Shown one piece after another: positions 59,192-64,000 of a stretch of 64,000 nt of DNA. The position numbers and the translations under genes were made by a program. The notes beneath the pieces are model-generated. The model saw only the letters and a list, made by a program, of their open reading frames with translations, did no database searches and had not been told where the DNA came from. Where the stretch lies: assembly GCA_030148985.1 (NCBI GenBank), contig JASBSJ010000066.1, positions 62,001-126,000 of the forward strand, given 5' to 3'. The DNA comes from Sphingopyxis sp. Its GTDB lineage: Bacteria; Pseudomonadota; Alphaproteobacteria; Sphingomonadales; Sphingomonadaceae. Every line of letters begins with the position of its first letter. Positions within the stretch are counted from its first letter, which is position 1.

Positions 59192-60496
59192 ATGAGAATC
59201 GCGATGATTGGTTCGGGCTATGTCGGTTTGGTGTCCGCCGCCTGTTTCGCCGACTTCGGCCATGACGTCGTGTGCGTCGACAAGGATCAGGGCAAGATCG
59301 ACCGCCTGCTGAAAGGCGAGATACCGATCTATGAACCCGGCTTGTCCGAACTGGTGGCCGAAAATACGGCGGCCGGCCGGTTGAGCTTCACCACCGACCT
59401 GCCCAAGGGCATCGAAGGCGCGTCGGTCATCTTCATCGCGGTTGGCACCCCGTCGCGCCGCGGTGACGGGCACGCCGACCTGTCCTATGTCTATGCGGTC
59501 GCACAGGAGATTGCGGATAATCTTTCCAACCCCGCGGTGATCGTGACGAAATCGACGGTGCCCGTCGGGACCGGCGACGAGGTCGAACGCATCATCGGCG
59601 AGGCGGGATCGCAGGCGAAATTTGCGGTGGCGTCCAACCCGGAGTTCCTGCGCGAAGGTTCGGCGATCGGCGATTTCAAGCGGCCCGATCGTATCGTTTG
59701 CGGCACCGACGATGATTGGGCGCGGCAGGTGCTGGCCGAGGTTTATCGCCCCCTGTTCCTCAACAAATCGCCGATCCTGTTCACCAGCCGCCGGAGCGCC
59801 GAGCTCATCAAATATGCGGCGAACGCTTTTCTGGCGACGAAAATCTCCTTCATCAACGAGATGGCCGACCTGTGCGAAAAGGTCGGCGCCAATGTCCAGG
59901 ATGTCAGCCACGGCATTGGCATGGACAACCGGATAGGGTCGAAATTCCTTCACGCCGGGCCGGGATATGGCGGCAGCTGCTTTCCCAAGGATACGCTCGC
60001 TTTGCTCAAAACGGCCGAGGATCACGACTGTCCCGCACGCATTGTCGAAGCGGTGGTGAAAACCAACGACAGCCGGAAACGGGCGATGGGGCGCAAGGTC
60101 ATCGAAGCTTTGGGAGGCCAGGCGCGTGGAAAGACCGTCGCGCTGCTGGGCCTGACCTTCAAACCGAATACCGACGACATGCGCGACGCGCCTTCGATCG
60201 CGATCGCGCAGGCGCTGATCGACGAGGGGGTAGAGGTTGTCGCCTTCGATCCCGAGGGGATGGAGATTGCCGCCGACCTGATGCCGAACGTCGCGATGAA
60301 GAGCTCCGCCTATGATGCGATCGCGGGCGCCGATGCGGTCGCGCTGGTCACCGAATGGGACGCCTTTCGCGCGCTGGATCTGGCGCGCGTAAAGACGCTT
60401 ATGCGGCAACCTGTGATGGTGGATCTGCGCAACATCTATGATCCCGGCGAGCTGCGCGGCGCAGGTTTTTCGTATCACAGCGTCGGTCGGCCCTAG
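59192..60496 (+). CDS. ugd: UDP-glucose 6-dehydrogenase (TuaD/KfiD type)
   Basis: A 434-residue NAD-dependent UDP-glucose dehydrogenase. It starts MRIAMIGSGYVGLVSAACFAD, has the GTPSRRGDGHADLSYV loop, KSTVPVGTGDEVE, NPEFLREGSAI and GPGYGGSCFPKDTLAL with the catalytic Cys, and ends in a C-terminal UDP-binding domain (GLTFKPNTDDMRDAPS). A GGAGG ribosome-binding site precedes the ATG. It gives UDP-GlcA to the second locus and to the adjacent 4-epimerase gene. It is a different subtype from the shorter Ugd at 14906. Confidence 0.95.
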   Translation: MRIAMIGSGYVGLVSAACFADFGHDVVCVDKDQGKIDRLLKGEIPIYEPGLSELVAENTAAGRLSFTTDLPKGIEGASVIFIAVGTPSRRGDGHADLSYVYAVAQEIADNLSNPAVIVTKSTVPVGTGDEVERIIGEAGSQAKFAVASNPEFLREGSAIGDFKRPDRIVCGTDDDWARQVLAEVYRPLFLNKSPILFTSRRSAELIKYAANAFLATKISFINEMADLCEKVGANVQDVSHGIGMDNRIGSKFLHAGPGYGGSCFPKDTLALLKTAEDHDCPARIVEAVVKTNDSRKRAMGRKVIEALGGQARGKTVALLGLTFKPNTDDMRDAPSIAIAQALIDEGVEVVAFDPEGMEIAADLMPNVAMKSSAYDAIAGADAVALVTEWDAFRALDLARVKTLMRQPVMVDLRNIYDPGELRGAGFSYHSVGRP

Positions 60497-60651
60497 GTCG
60501 TTCGCTTCCGAAGCGTAGGGCCGTTAGTCCGCGATGCTTGATGCTGGGGGGCCCCAAGCTCTACGTCCGAATACGTCGCGGTATGTGCTGAAGAAGCAGT
60601 CCGATGGGGGTCACCAACGGCGCGTCGCAGCACCGGAATGATGAACCAAGG

Positions 60652-60720
60652 CCGATAAAGGTCAATCGGCTATAAAGTGTATCCGCCTGCTGGTTATGTC
60701 ATAGCCGAAAGGATTATCGG
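60652..60720. terminator. Two-tier inverted repeat between convergent genes
   Basis: Outer arms CCGATAA (60652-60658) and TTATCGG (60714-60720) enclose inner arms CGGCTAT (60667-60673) and ATAGCCG (60701-60707). It lies in the 251-bp gap (60497-60747) between ugd and the convergent epimerase gene. A bidirectional terminator or processing structure is plausible. Nothing else was recognised in this gap. Confidence 0.35.
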
Positions 60721-60747
60721 GCGATGGGCGGTCGCCGGGGCGAGCGC

Positions 60748-61749
60748 CTATCGCTTCGTCCAGACGTCGCGGTACCATGCGACGAAAGCCGGTATTCCGA
60801 CCGTCATCGGCGTCGTCGGTGCGAAGCCAAGGTCGCGGCTGATGTCGTCGATGTCGGCATAGGTCTGATAGACGTCGCCATCCTGCATCGGCAGCAGGTT
60901 GACCTCTGCCTTGCGGCCGCACGCCGCCTCGATCGCGGCGATCAGGTCGGTCAGCTGCTCCGGCCGGTTGTTGCCGATATTGTACAGCCGGTGGGGCGTC
61001 GAAAATCCGCCGGGCTTTTCTTGGCCGTCGTCGTCGGGCGGGCTGTCGAGCGTCAAGACGACGCCGTTTACAATATCGTCGATAAAGGTGAAATCGCGGA
61101 GCATGTCGCCGTGATTGTACACATCGATTCGCTTGCCCTGCAGGACCGCTTCGGTGAATTTCCACACCGCCATATCCGGCCGCCCCCACGGGCCGTAAAC
61201 GGTGAAGAAGCGCAGGCCCGTCTGCGGTATCCGGAACAGATGGGCATAGGTTTCGCTCAAAAGCTCATCGGCCCGCTTCGTCGCCGCATAGAGCGAGATC
61301 GGCGTGTCGGCGCGGTCGGCGACCCGAAAGGGGGTGTCGGTGCGCATCCCGTAAACCGACGAGGACGACGCATAGACAAGGTGCGCGATCGACCGGTGGC
61401 GCGCGAGCTCGAGGATATTCACATGCCCCGAGATATTCGAATGGATATAAGCCGCCGGGTTTTCGAGCGAATAGCGCACCCCCGCCTGGGCCCCGAGGTG
61501 GACGATCCGGTCGATATTCTGGACGTCAAGCGCGCGCGCGAGCGCGTCGGCGTCGCCGAAATCGACATCGATGAATGTGAACAGCTCGCCATGGCTTTCC
61601 GCAAGGCGAGCGACGCGCGCGTGCTTGAGGTCGATCGAATAATAGGGCGTGAAATTGTCAATCCCGACCACCCGCTCGCCGCGCGCGAGCAAGGCGTCCG
61701 CAACGCTCATTCCGATGAAGCCGGCCGCGCCGGTAACGAGTATCGTCAA
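60748..61749 (-). CDS. NAD-dependent nucleotide-sugar epimerase (UDP-glucuronate 4-epimerase-like)
   Basis: A 333-residue extended SDR closest in layout to LspL/CapI-type UDP-GlcA 4-epimerases. Motifs: TGAAGFIGMSVADALL, GIDNFTPYYSIDLKHAR, HLGAQAGVRYSLENP, YASSSSVYG, the catalytic YAATKRADE, and RFFTVYGPWGRPDMA. The FTPYYS and GPWGRPDMA segments are typical of the UDP-GlcA branch. With the convergent ugd it would give UDP-galacturonate, a good fit for a glycan cut by pectate-lyase-like enzymes. Exact specificity is inferred. Confidence 0.9.
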   Translation of the reverse strand: MTILVTGAAGFIGMSVADALLARGERVVGIDNFTPYYSIDLKHARVARLAESHGELFTFIDVDFGDADALARALDVQNIDRIVHLGAQAGVRYSLENPAAYIHSNISGHVNILELARHRSIAHLVYASSSSVYGMRTDTPFRVADRADTPISLYAATKRADELLSETYAHLFRIPQTGLRFFTVYGPWGRPDMAVWKFTEAVLQGKRIDVYNHGDMLRDFTFIDDIVNGVVLTLDSPPDDDGQEKPGGFSTPHRLYNIGNNRPEQLTDLIAAIEAACGRKAEVNLLPMQDGDVYQTYADIDDISRDLGFAPTTPMTVGIPAFVAWYRDVWTKR

Positions 61750-61856
61750 ACTTCTTCCCCCCGTGGTTGATCGCGTGGAGCGTCCATAGCAATGTGGCGG
61801 GAAAGTTCACCGGCAACAACGGGGTTGTACTTAATATCTATTTTTCCGGTGATTTA

Positions 61857-61932
61857 TGGTGAGCCCTGCTGGGTTCGAACCAGCGACCTACTGATTAAAA
61901 GTCAGTTGCTCTACCGACTGAGCTAAGGGCCC
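61857..61932 (-). tRNA. tRNA-Lys (anticodon UUU)
   Basis: A full cloverleaf is readable on the minus strand. The 7-bp acceptor stem is GGGCCCT with AGGGCTC. The D arm is AGCTCAGTCGGTAGAGC, the anticodon stem-loop is CTGACTTTTAATCAG with anticodon TTT, and the T arm is CTGGTTCGAACCCAG. The CCA end is encoded at 61857-61859. Confidence 0.97.
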
Positions 61933-61973
61933 ATCGGCGCCGGGCTATGCGGCGCGCGAAGTGAGCCGTCGCC

Positions 61974-62495
61974 CTAGTGCGCTGCGGCGCGCCGGTCAAC
62001 CGGCTTTGGACGGACGAGCCGCGCGGCGAGCTGGCGGATGCTGCGCGCGTGGAGCGGGTGGCGCCATTGGGGCACGATCGCGCGGAGAGGGCCGAGGACG
62101 AAGGCGCGATCGGCAAGCGCGGGGTGCGGGATGGTCAGCGCCGCGTCGGACCAGGCGCCGCCGGACCAGAGCAATATGTCGAGATCGAGCGTGCGCGCGC
62201 CCCAGCGCTGGCCCATGCGGCGGCCGAAGCGCGCCTCGATGTCCTGCAACCGTTCGAGCATTTCAGGGGGGCTCAGCTCCGATGCGACGAGCGCGACGGC
62301 ATTGGCGTAGCGGCGGCGCGAGGGGCCGACGGGGTCGCTGGCGATGATCGGGCTGGCATCGACCGCCTCGATGTCGTCGCTCTCGAGCGCGGCGAGCGCG
62401 GCGAGGAGCACCGCGCGCGGATCGCCGAAGCGCGCATGACGCCGGTTCGACCCGAGACCGATCGCATAGAGGGGCAGCGGCATTGCGTTGCTCAT
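61974..62495 (-). CDS. folK: 2-amino-4-hydroxy-6-hydroxymethyldihydropteridine diphosphokinase
   Basis: Transfers pyrophosphate from ATP to 6-hydroxymethyl-7,8-dihydropterin in folate synthesis. The 173-residue protein has YAIGLGSN at the N-terminus, SPIIASDPVGP, YANAVALV, and the family signature RWGARTLDLDILLW with the metal-binding Asp pair, then IPHPALADRAFVLGPL. The start at 62495 is only 23 bp from the start of the divergent glycosylase gene, and a small palindrome fills that gap. A longer reading to 62708 would overlap that gene and is rejected. It lies 41 bp downstream of the tRNA on the same strand map but is transcribed toward it. Confidence 0.93.
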   Translation of the reverse strand: MSNAMPLPLYAIGLGSNRRHARFGDPRAVLLAALAALESDDIEAVDASPIIASDPVGPSRRRYANAVALVASELSPPEMLERLQDIEARFGRRMGQRWGARTLDLDILLWSGGAWSDAALTIPHPALADRAFVLGPLRAIVPQWRHPLHARSIRQLAARLVRPKPVDRRAAAH

Positions 62496-62497
62496 GG

Positions 62498-62516
62498 GGC
62501 TGCGCCTATCGCAGCC
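62498..62516. promoter_or_regulatory. Palindrome between divergent folK and uracil-DNA glycosylase starts
   Basis: GGCTGCG (62498-62504) and CGCAGCC (62510-62516) form a perfect 7-bp inverted repeat around five bases. It fills nearly all of the 23 bp between the two start codons. Neither gene has a clear ribosome-binding site, so one or both mRNAs may be leaderless, or this may be an operator. Confidence 0.4.
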
Positions 62517-62518
62517 GC

Positions 62519-63208
62519 ATGGAAATTGATAGCCCGTTGCCCGGAACCGAGCCGCCACGCGATTGTCCGCGCTGCCCGCGGCTCGTCGCGCTGCGCCGGG
62601 CGTGTCGGGCCGAGCATCCCGACTGGTGGAGCGCCCCGGTCCATGCGTTCGGCGATCCCGATGCGTGGCTGGCGCTGGCGGGGTTGGCACCGGGCAAGCA
62701 TGGGGCAAACCGGACGGGCAGGCCGTTCACCGGCGACTATGCGGGCGACCTGTTGTTCAGGACGCTTGCCGCGTTCGGGCTGAGCCGGGGCGATTATGAT
62801 GCGCGGATCGACGACGGGCTGGCGCTCGACGGCGCGATCATCGTCAACAGCGTCAAATGCCTGCCGCCGCAGAACAAGCCGACACCGGCGGAGATCGCCA
62901 ATTGCCGGCCCTTTTTCGAGCGGCAGCTGGCGGCCCTGCCGAAGGTGCGGGTGATCGTCGCACTTGGGCGGATCGCGCATGATGCGGTGCTGCGCGCGGC
63001 CGGCGTCCGCCTTGCCGCGTTTCCCTTCGCGCATGGCGCCGCCCATGCGCTGCCCGATGGGCGGCATCTGGTCGATAGCTACCACTGCTCGCGCTACAAC
63101 ACGAACACCGGGCGGCTGACGCCGGAGATGTTCGCCGACGTCTTTCGCACGGCGCTGGCGCTGAGGGATCAGACGAGCGGGCCGAATTCTTCGACCAGCC
63201 CGCGGTAA
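62519..63208 (+). CDS. Type 5 uracil-DNA glycosylase (UdgB-like)
   Basis: A base-excision-repair enzyme of 229 residues that removes uracil and some other deaminated bases. Four cysteines fit the iron-sulfur cluster of the family: Cys16 and Cys19 (DCPRCPR), one in VNSVKCLPP and one in IANCRPF. The active-site loops read GLAPGKHGANRTGRPFTGD and HCSRYNTNTGR. The first loop lacks the polar catalytic residue of types 1-4, as in type 5. It starts 23 bp from folK, and its end overlaps the convergent rppH by 40 bp. Confidence 0.9.
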   Translation: MEIDSPLPGTEPPRDCPRCPRLVALRRACRAEHPDWWSAPVHAFGDPDAWLALAGLAPGKHGANRTGRPFTGDYAGDLLFRTLAAFGLSRGDYDARIDDGLALDGAIIVNSVKCLPPQNKPTPAEIANCRPFFERQLAALPKVRVIVALGRIAHDAVLRAAGVRLAAFPFAHGAAHALPDGRHLVDSYHCSRYNTNTGRLTPEMFADVFRTALALRDQTSGPNSSTSPR

Positions 63209-63645
63209 AGCGCGCGTTTGAACGGAACGATCAGTTTTTCGATCTCACTCAGTTCGGCCCATTTCCATGCGCGGAATTCCTGGTGGTCGGTGTGGATGTC
63301 GATGTCGCTGTCTTCGCCCATGAAGCGCATCAGGAACCAGTGCTGGCGCTGGCCGCGATATTTGCCGCCCCACATCTTGCCGACCAGATGGTCGGGCAGG
63401 TCATAGAAATATTCCTCGCGGCTGCGCGCGATGATGTCGACCAGTCCGCCGTGGATGCCGGTTTCTTCGCCAAGTTCGCGGATCGCGGCGTCTTCGGCAT
63501 CCTCGCCCGCGTCGATCCCGCCCTGCGGCATCTGCCACGCCTCGCTCGACGTATCGAGCCGCTGGCCGACGAAAACGCGGCCATCGCGGTTGGCGAGCAT
63601 CACGCCCGCGCACGGGCGATAGGGAAGCTTGTCGTGGTCGATCAT
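63169..63645 (-). CDS. rppH: RNA pyrophosphohydrolase
   Basis: A Nudix hydrolase that removes pyrophosphate from the 5' end of triphosphorylated mRNA to start decay. The 158-residue length fits. PYRPCAGVMLANRDG leads into QMPQGGIDAGED, and the Nudix box reads GGIDAGEDAEDAAIRELGEETGI in overlapping pieces with the catalytic REL-GEE. RGQRQHWFLMRF and EFRAWKWAEL follow, both typical of RppH. It overlaps the upstream hydrolase gene (ATGA) and the convergent glycosylase gene. Confidence 0.94.
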   Translation of the reverse strand: MIDHDKLPYRPCAGVMLANRDGRVFVGQRLDTSSEAWQMPQGGIDAGEDAEDAAIRELGEETGIHGGLVDIIARSREEYFYDLPDHLVGKMWGGKYRGQRQHWFLMRFMGEDSDIDIHTDHQEFRAWKWAELSEIEKLIVPFKRALYRGLVEEFGPLV

Positions 63646-64000
63646 GCCGCGGCGTTAGCTTCGGCGACGATCGCTTTCAATATGGTGAGGGCGCCGCGAA
63701 TATCGTCCTTCGCGCTGGGGATGCCTTGCGCGAGGTTGATATAGCCGTGGATATTGCCCTTTGCCTCGCGAAAGGCGGTGGGAACCCCGGCCTCAATGAG
63801 CTTGGCGGCATAGGCACGCCCCTGATCGCGCAGCGGGTCGAGCCCCGCGGTGATCAGTAGCGTCGGCGGCAGGCCTTCGGCCGGGAAGTCGAGCGGTGAG
63901 GCACGGTAATCGGCGGGATCCGCGGCATAATGATTGCCGAACCAGGTCATGCTGCCTTTGGTGAGCAAATGGCCCTCGCCGAAATCGCGGTAGCTTTGCC
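63642..64000 (-). CDS. Alpha/beta hydrolase, HSL-like (partial, 5' end outside window)
   Basis: The C-terminal 118 residues of an alpha/beta-hydrolase-fold-3 (hormone-sensitive-lipase-like) esterase. The visible part has the SPLDFPAEGLPPTLLITAG strand, the acid element GLDPLRDQG with the catalytic Asp, and the histidine element NIHGYINL. The nucleophile elbow and oxyanion HGGG motif must lie beyond the right edge. The stop overlaps the rppH start (ATGA), so the two are cotranscribed. The substrate is unknown. Confidence 0.85.
   Translation of the reverse strand, partial: QSYRDFGEGHLLTKGSMTWFGNHYAADPADYRASPLDFPAEGLPPTLLITAGLDPLRDQGRAYAAKLIEAGVPTAFREAKGNIHGYINLAQGIPSAKDDIRGALTILKAIVAEANAAA

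Noticed and set aside
1-64000. CRISPR arrays, insertion sequences, integrases or prophage genes
   Set aside because: No spaced direct repeats, transposase motifs or phage structural genes were seen on either strand.

Overview
The window looks like chromosomal DNA of a Sphingomonadaceae alphaproteobacterium, with Sphingopyxis or Sphingomonas the best guess. This rests on high GC content, several GTG/TTG starts, an hslV with an alphaproteobacterial N-terminal propeptide, a CcNa-like bufferin/SigF locus, and dense glycan-export genes. The genus is inference, since no rRNA is present. No phage, insertion sequence or CRISPR array was seen.

Layout. (1) 0-5 kb, minus strand: wecB-wecC-manA-manC, making UDP-ManNAc/ManNAcA and GDP-mannose, with the 5' part of hslV downstream. 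(2) 5-13 kb, plus strand: a first polysaccharide export block (PPP-type phosphatase, Wzy-like polymerase/ligase, Wza-like lipoprotein, Wzc-like kinase, an unknown periplasmic protein, an initiating sugar transferase). (3) 13-24 kb: selO, a short-type ugd, tamA-tamB, a tiny lipoprotein, and a TMEM165/GDT1 Mn exporter preceded by a convincing yybP-ykoY Mn riboswitch. A perfect 32-bp inverted repeat separates it from convergent galE. (4) 25-28.6 kb: a compact six-gene bufferin operon (bufA-bufB-bufC-doxX-sigF-nrsF) with an exact GTAACC-N16-CGAA SigF-type promoter. (5) 28.7-60.5 kb: a large second polysaccharide locus. It holds a HAD-UbiA fusion, SMR flippase, SDR and GT39 module; an acyltransferase; a minus-strand operon (CapD dehydratase, aminotransferase, sulfotransferase, Wzy, Wza, outer-membrane barrel, lyase); a plus-strand operon (three glycosyltransferases, a GT4-phosphoglycosyltransferase fusion, a formyltransferase, a PIG-L deacetylase, an ATP-grasp enzyme, a HAD hydrolase); a LuxR-type regulator with a degenerate receiver; Wzx; a second Wzc; a lipoprotein lyase; and ugd. 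(6) 60.7-64 kb: a UDP-glucuronate-4-epimerase-like gene, tRNA-Lys, folK, a type 5 uracil-DNA glycosylase, rppH and a partial alpha/beta hydrolase.

Working model. Nucleotide-sugar genes (manA, manC, wecB, wecC, galE, two ugd genes, the 4-epimerase, capD and the aminotransferase) feed lipid-linked repeat-unit assembly by phosphoglycosyltransferases and glycosyltransferases. Wzx flips the units, Wzy-like proteins polymerise them, and two Wza/Wzc sets export them. The sulfotransferase, acyltransferase, deacetylase and formyltransferase suggest a heavily decorated acidic, possibly sulfated and N-formylated, glycan. The two lyases probably trim or release it. The metal-handling genes (bufferin operon, Mn riboswitch and exporter) are independent of the glycan locus and are the most striking regulatory finds.
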